Below, piece by piece: positions 33,863-44,001 of a DNA stretch of 64,000 bases. The notes under the pieces are model-generated. The model was given only the letters and a program-made list of their open reading frames with translations. It was not told the origin of the DNA and searched no databases. Source of the stretch: Leeia oryzae DSM 17879 (lineage in GTDB: Bacteria > Pseudomonadota > Gammaproteobacteria > Burkholderiales > Leeiaceae); assembly GCF_000376945.1 (NCBI RefSeq), contig NZ_AQXU01000021.1:124001-188000 (forward strand), written 5' to 3'. How positions within the stretch are numbered: the first letter of the stretch is position 1; each line of letters opens with the position of its first letter. The position numbers and the translations under genes are program-made.

Positions 33863-36684
33863 TGTTTCGTATCAACTCGGTTGAAATGGTGCACTGGGAC
33901 TTCTGGCAGCGTATCGAAGTCCCGCTGGACGCCCAGATTGTCACCATCATCGGCCCGAACGGCTCGGGCAAGACCACCCTGCTGGACGCGCTACGTACCC
34001 TGCTGGCGCTGGAATGCTCTGGCCGCCGCGATTACAAGCGCTATGTGCGCAACAACAAATCCCCGTTTGCCTGGTTGCGTGGCGTGGTGGACAACCCGCG
34101 GACCGGCGGTTTGTTCCCTTACCCGTTCTGGCCGCTGCAAAGCGAGCATGTAACGCTGTTCTGCCGCATCAAGCGCCAGGGGGGCGACTGGGTACGGCAA
34201 TACGCCGTGGCCGATGGCAACGTGGCACTGAACCCGGAGACCGAAGCCACGCTGGAATGGCTGGGCGTGCAGGAATACCGCCGCCGCCTGGAGCAGGCCG
34301 GCCTGACCGCCGCCATTGCCAAAGTACTGGCACTGGAGCAGGGGGATACCGACAAACTGTGTGAATACACCCCCAAGCATCTGCTGGACCTGGTGTTCCA
34401 GGTGTTTGGTGACAAGGCGGTGCTGGACCACTACGCCGAAGCCAAGGACGAACAGAAAAAGGTCGAAGCCGAGCTGTCTGAACTGCAGCGCAACCTGAAC
34501 GTACTGGAAAACGAAGTCGAACAGGCAGACCAGCGCGCCTCCCGCTATCTGGAATGGCGCCGCCTGAGCGACGAACTGACCCGTATCGAATCGGAAACCC
34601 TGCCACGGGTACGGCTGGAAGAACAGCACCAACGCATTGCGGATAACTGGAAAGAGCGCCGCGGCCTATGGCAGCAATGGCGCCAGTCGGCCGGTTTGGC
34701 CGCGGAGCGTCTGGTCGAGCATCAGGCACTGACCAGCCAGACCCAGGCAGCCAAAGCCGCCATGGATGCGGCGCAAAAAACCGAAGACCAGGCCCGGGAA
34801 GCCTTTGCCAACGTCAGCCGCAAACTGGAAGAAATCGACGAGAAACTGGCCGAGCGTGACAGCCTAAGCCAGCTGGCACGTGAGCTGCCGGACCAGGCCC
34901 GCATTGCCGAAGAAGTCGGCAAGCTGCGCCAGTCGCTGGAAAACGCCCGCCGCCAGAAAACCCGCCTGACTCAGGAACGCCGCGACTGGGCCGAACAGCT
35001 CGAAGCGCTGAAACTGACCGGCCGGATTCCGCTGCCGCATGACGTCACCCGCTTCCGCCAGCAGCTGGACGGCGAAGGCATTACCCATGATCTGGTCAGC
35101 GAGCTGATCGAGATTACCGATACCCGCTGGCAAGCCGCGGTGGAAGGCTTGCTGCGCCCGAACCGTTATGTGGTGCTGCTCAAGCGCCGCGATGACCGGC
35201 TGCGTGCCCGCGAAGCCGGCCAGCGTGCCCGCTATCGCCATTTTGTATCGGATGAACGCGATAGCGTGCCTGCCGCCCGCCCGGGGTCGCTGCTGGAAGC
35301 CGTGCGCTTCAGCGCCGACGTGCCAGCCTGGATTACCGATGCGCTCAACCGCGTCAGCAAGGTAGAAAACGTGCGCGATGGCGAGCGCATCAACGGTGAC
35401 TGGATCACGCCGGACGGCTACTTCAAGGAGCGCCGCGGTACCCGCTTTATTGCCCCGGATGCAGCAGATTTTGTGCTGGGTGCAGGGACGCTGAAACAGC
35501 GCCAGCGGCAGCTGGAAGACCAGATTGCCGCCCATCTGGATCAGGAAAACCGGCTGGACAAGCAGATCACCCAGCTGCACCGCCAGCTGGAACCGCTGCA
35601 GAACATGCTCGACGGTGTATCCGCCGCGTCGCAACTGGCGCTGCGCAGTGCCGAATTCAGCGATGCAGAAGCCTCCCGTCCTGAACTGGCCGCCCAGAAA
35701 ACCGCCTTGGGTGAAACCCTGCATACCGCATGGCGCATCAAGGAAACCGAGCGCGATGCCTATCTGGCCAAGGAACGTATCCAGAGTGAAGCCTGGCGCG
35801 CCTGGCAAGAAGCAGAAACGGCGGAACAGGCAGCCCTGCGCGAACGCCGTGGCAAACGCTTCTTGCTGATCGAGCAACTGAGCGCGCTCCGGCAGATGCG
35901 GGCCGGCATGCCGGCCGAATGGCTGCTCAGCGAGAACCGCCAGGCGCTACGCAGCCAGTACCCGGATGCAGCCACCGTGCTGGCCTACCGCAAAGCCCAG
36001 CAAGACCTGCTGGATGCCGGCTTGCTGCGCGGCGACTGGATTACCGACGATACCGTGCTGCTGCGTCGTGACCGCCTGCGCCAGCAGTACAACGAGCGCG
36101 CCACGCTGGTCAACGAACTGTCGATCCAGCTCGAACGCGCCAAGAGCCTGACCGAAGACGCCCGCGCGGCGTACATCAACAAGCTGAAATCCACCGTGCG
36201 CCAGTACGCCAGAAACATCAAGTCGCTCGGCGAACTGGCCGGCATTGAGGTGGAAACCGAAACGCCGCATCTGGAAAATGACGATCTGGTGCTGAACCAG
36301 GCGGGCCTGCAGGTCAAGTTCAACTTCGACCAGAAGGGCATGATGGGGCTGAACGATGGCGAAGCGTCCGGCGGCCAGCAGGTGATGAAGTCGCTGATTC
36401 TACTGGTGGGGCTGATGATGAACGAAGACCGTCCGAGCGGCTTTGTGTTCATTGATGAACCGTTTGCCCACTTGGACATCTTCAACATCGACCGTGTCGG
36501 GGCTTTCCTGAAAGCCACCGAGGCACAATACCTGATTACCACGCCAAACACGCACAACATCAACATTTTTGAGCCCAGCGAATTGACGCTGACTACCCGC
36601 AAGAAACGCCCGGGCGAGGCATGGGCACCGGCCATGCTGCAAACCCGCCGGCGCATCGAAGCATCGGCGGGCAAACGGCGCTAA
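33862..36684 (+). CDS. SMC-like coiled-coil ATPase (MukB/JetC-related)
   Basis: 940 residues. Walker A GPNGSGKTT at 31-39 ends the N-terminal head. Coiled coils span about 195-385 and 545-780. A globular hinge-like region (about 385-540) includes LVSELIEITDTRWQAAVEGLL, similar in pattern to the hinge of JetC-type SMC proteins. The C-terminal head carries the ABC signature SGGQQ (836-840), Walker B FVFIDE (861-866), the D-loop AHLD, and a histidine in TTPNTHN as H-loop candidate. It should dimerise and hydrolyse ATP to move or clamp DNA. It differs from MukB by having a canonical SGGQ signature and shorter arms. It is the third gene of a fully overlapping operon; no nuclease or toprim gene follows, since proB is next. 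Confidence 0.85.
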   Translation: MFRINSVEMVHWDFWQRIEVPLDAQIVTIIGPNGSGKTTLLDALRTLLALECSGRRDYKRYVRNNKSPFAWLRGVVDNPRTGGLFPYPFWPLQSEHVTLFCRIKRQGGDWVRQYAVADGNVALNPETEATLEWLGVQEYRRRLEQAGLTAAIAKVLALEQGDTDKLCEYTPKHLLDLVFQVFGDKAVLDHYAEAKDEQKKVEAELSELQRNLNVLENEVEQADQRASRYLEWRRLSDELTRIESETLPRVRLEEQHQRIADNWKERRGLWQQWRQSAGLAAERLVEHQALTSQTQAAKAAMDAAQKTEDQAREAFANVSRKLEEIDEKLAERDSLSQLARELPDQARIAEEVGKLRQSLENARRQKTRLTQERRDWAEQLEALKLTGRIPLPHDVTRFRQQLDGEGITHDLVSELIEITDTRWQAAVEGLLRPNRYVVLLKRRDDRLRAREAGQRARYRHFVSDERDSVPAARPGSLLEAVRFSADVPAWITDALNRVSKVENVRDGERINGDWITPDGYFKERRGTRFIAPDAADFVLGAGTLKQRQRQLEDQIAAHLDQENRLDKQITQLHRQLEPLQNMLDGVSAASQLALRSAEFSDAEASRPELAAQKTALGETLHTAWRIKETERDAYLAKERIQSEAWRAWQEAETAEQAALRERRGKRFLLIEQLSALRQMRAGMPAEWLLSENRQALRSQYPDAATVLAYRKAQQDLLDAGLLRGDWITDDTVLLRRDRLRQQYNERATLVNELSIQLERAKSLTEDARAAYINKLKSTVRQYARNIKSLGELAGIEVETETPHLENDDLVLNQAGLQVKFNFDQKGMMGLNDGEASGGQQVMKSLILLVGLMMNEDRPSGFVFIDEPFAHLDIFNIDRVGAFLKATEAQYLITTPNTHNINIFEPSELTLTTRKKRPGEAWAPAMLQTRRRIEASAGKRR

Positions 36685-36893
36685 ACCGGCCGGGCGTGCC
36701 ATTCTGACATGGCACGCCCATCCCGCCTGCTTGTCTCGGCGGATCACCACCTGCCATTGACTGGCCATGTCTTTCCAGCCCCCCAATCTGCCGATTGCAG
36801 CAGCATCTGTCGATTCCCGACAAACCGAAGCGTATCCGCTTGTCGCGCAATGCGCAGGATATCCCTTATAATCAGGCATCACTGGGGATTGTC

Positions 36894-38009
36894 ATGTCAT
36901 CTGTTATTGCGTCGGCGTCACGTATTGTTATCAAAGTTGGTTCTAGCCTGGTTACCGATGAAGGCAAAGGACTGGATCAGGAAGCCCTGGCCCGCTGGGC
37001 CAAGGAGATTGCCGAACTGAGTCGTCTGGGCAAACAAGTGGTGCTGGTATCGAGCGGCGCCATTGCCGAAGGAGTCAAACGTCTGGGCTGGCTCAAACGC
37101 CCGACCACGCTCCACGAGAAGCAGGCTGCCGCAGCAGTCGGCCAGATGGGGCTGGTACAAGGCTATGAAAGCTGTTTCCGTGAGCACGGGCTGAAAACCG
37201 CCCAGATTCTGCTCACCCACGAAGACATGGCGGACCGCACCCGTTACCTCAACGCACGTTCTACCCTGCTGACCTTGTTGCAACACAACGTCATCCCCAT
37301 CATCAATGAGAACGATACCGTGGTCACCAGCGAAATCAAGTTTGGTGATAACGATACGCTGGGCGCACTGGTCACCAACCTGATCGACGCCGAAGCGCTG
37401 ATCATCCTGACCGACCAGAAGGGGTTGTACAGTGCCGACCCGCGCAACAACCCGGCAGCCAAGTTCATCCACGAGGCAGAAGCCGGCCTGCCGGAACTGG
37501 AAGCCATGGCGGGGGGCGCGGGCTCCAGCGTGGGTACCGGTGGCATGTACACCAAGGTGATCGCGGCCAAACGGGCGGCGCGCAGTGGCGCGCATACCGT
37601 GATTGCCAGCGGCCGAGAACCGCATGTCCTGACCCGTCTGGCCCAAGGCGAAAGCATCGGCACACAACTGACCGCCCGCACCTCGCGGCTGGCCGCCAGA
37701 AAACAGTGGCTGGCCGCCCAGCTGCAAGTTGCCGGGGCCGTCACGCTGGACGATGGTGCCGTGAATGCGCTGCTGGCGGGTGCCAGCCTGTTGCCGGTGG
37801 GCGTTTCTGCCATCGGGGGTGAATTCCAGCGCGGGGATGTGGTACGCTGCCTGAAACCGGACGGCACCGAAATCGCCCGTGGTCTGATCAACTATGATTA
37901 TCAGGAAGCGGCGCGCATCCTGCGTCAGCCAACCAGCAAGATCGAAGAAATCCTGGGTTATCTGGACGAGCCGGAGCTGATCCACCGGGACAACCTGGTG
38001 CTGCTGTAA
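36894..38009 (+). CDS. proB: Glutamate 5-kinase
   Basis: 371 residues: first step of proline synthesis, glutamate plus ATP to glutamyl phosphate. The amino-acid kinase domain (about 1-260) begins [15 protein letters not shown] and has [20 protein letters not shown] and [17 protein letters not shown]-terminal PUA domain (about 275-371) follows. The start at 36894 (MSSVIAS) fits the family; longer open frame upstream is leader. The proBA partner proA is not adjacent. Preceded by 209 bases without a gene. Confidence 0.96.
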   Translation: MSSVIASASRIVIKVGSSLVTDEGKGLDQEALARWAKEIAELSRLGKQVVLVSSGAIAEGVKRLGWLKRPTTLHEKQAAAAVGQMGLVQGYESCFREHGLKTAQILLTHEDMADRTRYLNARSTLLTLLQHNVIPIINENDTVVTSEIKFGDNDTLGALVTNLIDAEALIILTDQKGLYSADPRNNPAAKFIHEAEAGLPELEAMAGGAGSSVGTGGMYTKVIAAKRAARSGAHTVIASGREPHVLTRLAQGESIGTQLTARTSRLAARKQWLAAQLQVAGAVTLDDGAVNALLAGASLLPVGVSAIGGEFQRGDVVRCLKPDGTEIARGLINYDYQEAARILRQPTSKIEEILGYLDEPELIHRDNLVLL

Positions 38010-38048
38010 ACCGCCGCTGTCCACCCATTTACGGAAAGAACCTACATT

Positions 38049-38759
38049 ATGCCTACACCCCATATCAATGCCCAACCCGGCGACTTTGCAGACGTGGTTC
38101 TGATGCCGGGCGACCCGCTGCGGGCCAAATTCATTGCCGACGAATGGCTGACCAACGCCCGCCAGGTGACGGATGTCCGCAACATGTGGGGCTTTACCGG
38201 TGAGTACAAAGGCAAACGGGTCTCGGTCATGGCGCATGGCATGGGTATTCCGTCTGCCAGCATCTATACCACCGAGCTGATCAAGGATTACGGCGTGAAA
38301 ACCGTGATCCGCGTAGGTTCCTGTGGTGCCCTGAGCCCTCATCTGGCCATTCGTGACGTGATCATTGCCATGGGTGCATCGACCGACAGCAAGGTTAACC
38401 GCATGCGCTTCATGGACCATGACTACGCCGCCATTGCCAGCTACCCGCTGCTGCGCAAGGCAGTGGACACGGCTGAAGCCCTCGGCCGGCAAGTGCATGT
38501 TGGCAACGTGTTTTCTGCCGATTTGTTCTACAGCCCGCAACCGCAGATGTTTGACGTGATGGAAAAAATGAACGTCCTGGCAGTCGAAATGGAACTGGCT
38601 GGCGTGTACTCGGTGGCGGCCGAATACGGTGCGCAGGCCTTGGGTATTCTGACCGTATCGGACCACATCCGCACCGGGGAAGCCTCCAGCTCTGACGAAC
38701 GCCAGAAGAGTTTCCGCGACATGATCGACATTGCCATGGAAACCGTGCTTGGCCTGTAA
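38049..38759 (+). CDS. deoD: Purine nucleoside phosphorylase (DeoD type)
   Basis: 236 residues, normal for hexameric DeoD enzymes that split purine (deoxy)nucleosides with phosphate. Motifs include [37 protein letters not shown] and the closing [19 protein letters not shown] and [10 protein letters not shown]. It is 39 bases downstream of proB with AAGAACC as ribosome site. Confidence 0.96.
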   Translation: MPTPHINAQPGDFADVVLMPGDPLRAKFIADEWLTNARQVTDVRNMWGFTGEYKGKRVSVMAHGMGIPSASIYTTELIKDYGVKTVIRVGSCGALSPHLAIRDVIIAMGASTDSKVNRMRFMDHDYAAIASYPLLRKAVDTAEALGRQVHVGNVFSADLFYSPQPQMFDVMEKMNVLAVEMELAGVYSVAAEYGAQALGILTVSDHIRTGEASSSDERQKSFRDMIDIAMETVLGL

Positions 38760-38780
38760 GCCGACGTCCGTCTGATCCAT

Positions 38781-38818
38781 CCCATAAAAAACCGCCCTCA
38801 CAGGCGGTTTTTTATGGG
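38781..38818. terminator. Bidirectional terminator between deoD and the chemoreceptor gene
   Basis: A 16-bp stem (CCCATAAAAAACCGCC and its complement) closes a six-base loop, with T-runs on both strands. It can end deoD on the plus strand and the methyl-accepting protein gene on the minus strand. Confidence 0.93.
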
Positions 38819-38831
38819 TAATCGATGTCCT

Positions 38832-40448
38832 TTATGTCCTGAAACGGCTCACCGACGCCTGCAACTCCTTGGCCAGCGATGCGATCTCTGCCGAGGCAGC
38901 CACCGCGGTATTGGATGCCCCGTGGGTTTCATCCACCACGCTGGCCACATTCTCGACATTTCCGGCCAGTACAGCACCTGCCTGGCTTTGTTCTGCCATG
39001 GCAATGGTCACGCCCTGCAAATGCGCCAGAGACTGGCGGGTTTCCATACGGATGGTCTGCAAGGCGTTGGCGGCGGCATTGACCTTGCTGGCCCCCTCCA
39101 TCACCATCGGGCCAATATTCTGTACATAGCTGGATACCTGGCTGGTTTCTTCGACCACGGCTTTCACGATGCTGCCGATTTCGTCGGTCGCCTGTGTGGT
39201 ACGCTCGGCCAGTTTTCTCACCTCGTCTGCCACCACGGCAAAGCCGCGCCCGGTCTCGCCTGCCCGTGCCGCTTCAATGGCGGCATTCAGCGCCAGCAGG
39301 TTGGTCTGGTTGGCAATCTCGCGAATGGTTTCGGCTATCCCGTTGATATGGCGGGTACGGTCGGACAGCAAATCCACCTGGGTATGAATTCGGTCGACCT
39401 CGGTGGCAACCCCTTGTATGTGCTGGGTCGCTTCCTTGGCCAGCGTCTCGCCTTCGCTGGCAAACCCGGCAGCCTGACTGGCCATGGCTTCAGTGTCTTT
39501 GGTCGTTGCCGTGACGTGGTCGATGCTGACCGACAGTTCCTCGATGGCCGCTGCCGCACTGGAGGTAGATTCGGATGCATTCTCCGACACCCGCTTGAGG
39601 TGCAGCATCTGTTCATCCAGCGTCTTGCTGGCGGACACGATATCCTGGCTGGCGCTACGGATACCGGTAATCATGGCCGAGAGGTTATCCTGCATTGCCT
39701 TCATGCACCCCAGCAGGCTGGACGCCTTGCCGTTCGCGCTGACATGCACCGTACGCGTCAGATCCCCCGCGGCAATCGCCTGCACCACATCGGTGGCATA
39801 CTGCGGTTCACCGCCGAGGGACTTGATGATCGAACGCCCGATAATGCGCGTCAGCAGGGTGACGACAACAATCGTGACCAGACCCACTGCCAGCATCACG
39901 ATGGCATTGCGCCAGAAAATGGCCTGAATATCGTCGATAAAGAAGCCGATCCCCACAATCCAGCCCCAGGGCTTGAATTCATACACCCCGTTGAGCTTGG
40001 GCAGCGGTACTTTCTCGCCCTTGCGAGTGGTCTGGATGGTGACCAGCGCATACTGCTCCTGCTGCACGGCTTCGTGATACAGGTCCGTCGTAAAACGGCC
40101 ATCCGGCATTTTGCTGCCCTTGTCCACCTTGCCGATCAGCTCCTTTTTGGTGTGGAACTTGACCACATCATTGGCATCCCGGCCAAAAAAGTAAACATCA
40201 TCGGCCTTCATGGCATCCAGCGCCTTGGCCGCCTGCTGTTGTGCATCTGCGCGGCTGAGCTTGCCACTCGCCTCCAGCTTGGCGTAGGCACCCAACAGGC
40301 CGTTCGACATTTTCAGCAGGCGGACGATCTGGTCGCGTTTTTCGGTTTCCAGGGTATTTTTGATGGCATGCAGGCCAATACCAGCCAGCAGCAGCAAGCC
40401 CAGAAAGCTGGCAGCGGTCACAACCGCCAGACGAGTAGAGAGTCTCAT
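38832..40448 (-). CDS. Methyl-accepting chemotaxis protein with single Cache domain
   Basis: 538 residues. A membrane segment (about 8-28) leads into a periplasmic domain of about 140 residues resembling sCache_2 ([34 protein letters not shown]), then a second membrane segment (about 180-205), HAMP, and a signalling domain (about 270-538) with the hairpin tip [18 protein letters not shown]. It should control the CheA kinase in response to a small organic ligand. No C-terminal CheR-binding pentapeptide is seen; it ends VSRFRT. Single gene, AAGGACACTGCC upstream of the ATG. Confidence 0.95.
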   Translation of the reverse strand: MRLSTRLAVVTAASFLGLLLLAGIGLHAIKNTLETEKRDQIVRLLKMSNGLLGAYAKLEASGKLSRADAQQQAAKALDAMKADDVYFFGRDANDVVKFHTKKELIGKVDKGSKMPDGRFTTDLYHEAVQQEQYALVTIQTTRKGEKVPLPKLNGVYEFKPWGWIVGIGFFIDDIQAIFWRNAIVMLAVGLVTIVVVTLLTRIIGRSIIKSLGGEPQYATDVVQAIAAGDLTRTVHVSANGKASSLLGCMKAMQDNLSAMITGIRSASQDIVSASKTLDEQMLHLKRVSENASESTSSAAAAIEELSVSIDHVTATTKDTEAMASQAAGFASEGETLAKEATQHIQGVATEVDRIHTQVDLLSDRTRHINGIAETIREIANQTNLLALNAAIEAARAGETGRGFAVVADEVRKLAERTTQATDEIGSIVKAVVEETSQVSSYVQNIGPMVMEGASKVNAAANALQTIRMETRQSLAHLQGVTIAMAEQSQAGAVLAGNVENVASVVDETHGASNTAVAASAEIASLAKELQASVSRFRT

Positions 40449-40652
40449 GGCAGTGTCCTTTGGAGAGAAGGAGAATTATTTTTATGGTTATGCGGAGGAG
40501 ATATTTAAGTGTAGTCCCCTTGGCATAAATAGCAAAGTCCCCTGTCATACCCGCCAGAACTGCCGGGCTGACACCCCGGTGGAGGATTCGCACAAGCCGG
40601 CCAGATGGCTTATGATGTAGCCCCGCGACTACCTGTTGATGGATACCGATTC

Positions 40653-41435
40653 ATGCTGATGTTGATCTCCCCTGCCAAAACGCTGGATTTTGAGACTCCG
40701 CTACCGACTGCCCGTTTTACCCAGCCTGCGTTTCTGGATCAGTCTGCCCCGCTGGTGGATATTCTCAAGCGCAAATCCCCGCAGGATATTGCCCAGCTGA
40801 TGAGCCTTTCAGACAAGCTGGCCTGGCTCAACGCCGAACGCTACTCGCAATGGGCACCACCGTTTCATCCGGGCAATGCCCGGCCGGCCCTGTTTGCCTT
40901 CATGGGGGATGTGTACGAGGGGCTGAATGCCTATGCGCTGACCGATACCCAACTCGACTATGCCCAGCAGCATCTGGGCATTTTGTCTGGTCTGTACGGG
41001 TTGCTGCATCCGCTAGACCTGATCCAGCCGTATCGTCTGGAGATGGGGACCAAACTGCCGAACCCGGCCGGCAAAGACCTGTATGCCTACTGGAAAAAAC
41101 GGCTGACTGCCGTGGTGAACCAGCGGCTGGAGAAAGCCAGGGTACTGGTGAACCTGGCGTCAGACGAATACTTCAAGGCCATCGATGCCAAGGCACTGAC
41201 GGGCAAGCTGATTCAACCGGTGTTTCAGGACGAAAAGAACGGCCAGTACAAGATCATCAGTTTTTATGCCAAGCGTGCACGCGGCCTGATGGCCCGCTAC
41301 GCCATGAATCATGGCCTGCAGGATGCAGAGCAGTTAAAACGGTTTGATAGTGAGGGGTATCGCTTTGAGGCCGGTTTGTCGGATGACAAACACTGGGTTT
41401 TTCGCCGGCCGGAAGTCCGCGCACAGCGCGCCTGA
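40653..41435 (+). CDS. yaaA: Peroxide stress protein YaaA
   Basis: 260 residues, DUF328. It starts [13 protein letters not shown] and has [12 protein letters not shown] and [16 protein letters not shown], closely following E. coli YaaA, which lowers free iron during hydrogen peroxide stress and binds DNA. The ATG at 40653 fits the family start; the frame is open upstream. It converges on the PAS-GGDEF gene. Confidence 0.95.
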   Translation: MLMLISPAKTLDFETPLPTARFTQPAFLDQSAPLVDILKRKSPQDIAQLMSLSDKLAWLNAERYSQWAPPFHPGNARPALFAFMGDVYEGLNAYALTDTQLDYAQQHLGILSGLYGLLHPLDLIQPYRLEMGTKLPNPAGKDLYAYWKKRLTAVVNQRLEKARVLVNLASDEYFKAIDAKALTGKLIQPVFQDEKNGQYKIISFYAKRARGLMARYAMNHGLQDAEQLKRFDSEGYRFEAGLSDDKHWVFRRPEVRAQRA

Positions 41436-41457
41436 CCAGCCTGTCCTGACGCGGCGC

Positions 41458-42792
41458 CTAGCGGCGGCCGCGCTTGTCCAGATACATGCGCTCGTCGGCC
41501 AGCCGCAATAGCGGCAGCACCTCGACGCCATCATGCGGGTAACTGGCCCAGCCGATCGAGGCATGAATCGTCACATGCTTGACGCCAATATTGATTGGCA
41601 AGCTGATGGCCATCCGTACCTTGCTGGCAATTTGCGGCAGGTCTTCCGGAGACTTTACGTCGGCCAGCATGACCACAAACTCGTCACCGCCGAAACGGGC
41701 AATCACGTCGTCCCCGCGCAAGGTACGTTTCAGACGGCGCGCGACCGAACGCAGCACGATATCGCCGGCTTCGTGGCCGTATTCATCGTTAATCTCTTTA
41801 AACAGGTCCAGATCCAGAAACAGCACGGCAGGCTGCACCTGTTTGCGCTCTACCGTTTTCAGGGCTTGCTGCAAGGTGCTGCTCAGGTATTCGCGGTTGT
41901 ACAAGCCGGTCAGCACATCCTGCGAAGCCTTCAACTCATTCTTGATGGCGGACTCTTTCACGTCATGAATGTCCACCACGGTGCCGATATATCCGACCAG
42001 ATTGCCGTCTTCTCCACGTAGCGCGCTGGCTTCCAGCCTTACCCAGACAATATTGCCGTTCGCCGGGTCGGTATAGCGCAGCTCTTCGGCAAAATGTCCT
42101 TCCAGCTGCACGCAAGACGACCAGGCACGCTCGATGCGAGCGATGTCTTCATCTGCCACGTTATGGGTCCAGCGCACCACATGCTGCTCGTCCGGCGTCA
42201 CACCAGCCATTTTCAGCCAGCGGTCGTTGGCAAACCGGACCACCCCTTGCAGGTCTACCTCGAAAATGCCGACGGGAGCCTGCTTGGCCAGCTCACGGAA
42301 ACGCTGCTCGCTGCGGAACAGCTGTTCCTGGGCGGCAGAAATATGTTCCAGTTTGTCTGACAGCTGGCGGGACTGTTGCCGCAACAACTGCTCGCGACGC
42401 ACCACCTCGGTCACGTCCATGATCTGCAGCAAACACCAGATGCCTTGCGGGGTTTTCAGCGGCTTGAGCTTGACGGACTGCTTGATACGGGTCGTGCTTT
42501 GGTCGCCAATGGCAAACAGGGGGAACGGCGTCGGATGCAGTGCATGGGCAAACAGGCGTGCCAGGCCCAGATCCAGCACTTCACGCACGCCCATGGCAAT
42601 GCGGCGGTCGATGGGGGCCGCAAAGGCTTCTGTCAGTCCAAGACCGGCCACCTCCTGAAACGAACGACGGCTGAACTGCTCTACCCAGCGATTCCATAGC
42701 CGTATCCTGCCCTGGTCATCCAGCACGATCAGGCCGGCATCTATGGCCTCTGCAAAGATATTGAGCATGTCGATAGCGGGTTGCGAGTTCAT
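41458..42792 (-). CDS. PAS-PAS-GGDEF diguanylate cyclase with inhibitory site
   Basis: 444 residues, no membrane segment. Two PAS domains (about 10-125 and 175-290; NSQPAIDMLNIFAEAIDAGL, then RFRELAKQAPVGIFEVDLQG) precede a GGDEF domain. The active site FGGDEF is intact and an RxxD inhibitory site (RGDD) lies five residues before it, so product feedback is expected. The start at 42792 (MNSQPAID) follows CCAGGTAA. It is the third gene of an operon with a response regulator and a CheC-like phosphatase, which links chemotaxis-type signalling to cyclic di-GMP. Confidence 0.93.
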   Translation of the reverse strand: MNSQPAIDMLNIFAEAIDAGLIVLDDQGRIRLWNRWVEQFSRRSFQEVAGLGLTEAFAAPIDRRIAMGVREVLDLGLARLFAHALHPTPFPLFAIGDQSTTRIKQSVKLKPLKTPQGIWCLLQIMDVTEVVRREQLLRQQSRQLSDKLEHISAAQEQLFRSEQRFRELAKQAPVGIFEVDLQGVVRFANDRWLKMAGVTPDEQHVVRWTHNVADEDIARIERAWSSCVQLEGHFAEELRYTDPANGNIVWVRLEASALRGEDGNLVGYIGTVVDIHDVKESAIKNELKASQDVLTGLYNREYLSSTLQQALKTVERKQVQPAVLFLDLDLFKEINDEYGHEAGDIVLRSVARRLKRTLRGDDVIARFGGDEFVVMLADVKSPEDLPQIASKVRMAISLPINIGVKHVTIHASIGWASYPHDGVEVLPLLRLADERMYLDKRGRR

Positions 42793-42808
42793 CGGGTTAC
42801 CTGGGAAA

Positions 42809-43447
42809 TCAAATGCCAAACAGACGCTGCACCTGGGCCATGAAGCCCCTGACAGAGGCCACATCCATGATGAACAACATATAGCCCGAGATATTCTGGG
42901 TCGACATGGTCATCCCGATTTGTGCAATCAGGATCACGTCGCTATTGATGTACGGATCGAATAAGGACGCCGCTTCCGTGGTCTTCACCACCGGCAGGGT
43001 TCCCTCGATGGTGGTTTGGAACAGATTGGCCAGACTGCTCATGCAGGAGTTGATAATGATGTTGCCGATTTCGGCCAGCGCATCCTGCTCCAGCTCGGTG
43101 ATCTGGTCAATGGAGGTACCATCGCCCAGCATCTTGCGGACAATTTCCAGGCTGCCCTGCTCCGGAAACACCAGCATGGTGTCGGTATGAAAGGCATCCC
43201 CCGCATCAAAATGCTGGTTGATGGCGCACAGCCGGTCTACCTTGTCAGCACCTTGAACCTTGCCCAGTTCTTTGAGGAGTTCTTCGCGGCGCAGAATCTT
43301 GACCGTCGGCACGGTCAGCTCGATCGGTTCGGCAACCATTTCGGAAAACACGGCAGCGGCTTCTCCCAGCGACAGATTGAACGTCTCAGCGAGTGCATCT
43401 AGCTGCAGCTCGGTAAAGTCGGCAAATAACTGTTTATCATCCGTCAT
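42809..43447 (-). CDS. CheC-like CheY-phosphatase/chemotaxis protein
   Basis: 212 residues. Both half-sites of the CheC/CheX family are present, ALAETFN near the start and ALAEIGN in the second half, each supplying an ExxN phosphatase motif. A hydrophobic C-terminal part (ISGYMLFIMDVASVRGF) fits the same fold. CheC proteins remove phosphate from CheY-type regulators; the adjacent single-domain regulator is the obvious substrate. It lies between that gene (65 bases upstream) and the PAS-GGDEF gene (16 bases downstream). Confidence 0.87.
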   Translation of the reverse strand: MTDDKQLFADFTELQLDALAETFNLSLGEAAAVFSEMVAEPIELTVPTVKILRREELLKELGKVQGADKVDRLCAINQHFDAGDAFHTDTMLVFPEQGSLEIVRKMLGDGTSIDQITELEQDALAEIGNIIINSCMSSLANLFQTTIEGTLPVVKTTEAASLFDPYINSDVILIAQIGMTMSTQNISGYMLFIMDVASVRGFMAQVQRLFGI

Positions 43448-43512
43448 TGGATCATCCCGAAAGACACATGTTGTCTGATGGCTGGCAACACTTCAGCACT
43501 GCCCGGATTCGA

Positions 43513-43881
43513 TTAGTGGGTCAGCGCGGTCAGAATAGCACTGACCACCGTTTCGGTCACCGGCTTGCGGAAAAATGACACCTTGAGTGCGTTGGCGGTA
43601 TCCCGCACCGAGTCCTGCACGTTGGCAGTCAGCATCGCCAGCTTGATCTGCGGATACTGCGCCCTGAGGACGGCGGCCAGTTCCAGCCCATTCATGCCCG
43701 GCATGTTCATGTCCAGAATGGCAATATCGACCTGATGGGCACCCAGAACCTCCAGCGCTTCGGCGCCGTCTTTCGCCTCGACAATCACGGATGCAGGCCG
43801 CAGAGACCGGATCAGGGCAGCACACAGCATCCGGGAAACCCGGCTGTCATCTACCAGCAAGATGGTTAAGTTGTCTGGCAT
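43513..43881 (-). CDS. Single-domain response regulator (CheY-like)
   Basis: 122 residues of receiver domain only. Acidic pair LVDDSRVSR, phospho-acceptor Asp in AILDMNMPGMNG, switch Thr in MLTAN and Lys in FFRKPV are all present. It is first in an operon with the CheC-like phosphatase and a cyclase, with no histidine kinase next to it. An AT-rich palindrome AATTTTATAAAATT (43955-43968) lies upstream in its promoter region. Confidence 0.94.
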   Translation of the reverse strand: MPDNLTILLVDDSRVSRMLCAALIRSLRPASVIVEAKDGAEALEVLGAHQVDIAILDMNMPGMNGLELAAVLRAQYPQIKLAMLTANVQDSVRDTANALKVSFFRKPVTETVVSAILTALTH

Positions 43882-44001
43882 GTCAAATTTCCAGTTTCAT
43901 TGGTTTTCTTAGTCTAACACCATACAGATGAATGCACAGTCAGTTAAATCATGAAATTTTATAAAATTATTCATAGGAATCAGGCGGGATATTTCTTTGG
44001 A

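Noticed and set aside
31845-36684. Complete Wadjet (JetABCD) anti-plasmid system
   Set aside because: Only the A, B and C-like genes are present. The next genes are proB and deoD, and no JetD/Toprim protein is found anywhere in the window. The name is therefore used only as a comparison.
36918-38801. Long open frame of 627 codons on the minus strand opposite proB and deoD
   Set aside because: Antisense shadow of two well-conserved genes; no recognisable domain and no ribosome site.
38814-40508. Long open frame on the plus strand, 564 codons, opposite the chemoreceptor gene
   Set aside because: The translated product is a His/Gly-rich shadow of the conserved minus-strand methyl-accepting protein and has no domain of its own.
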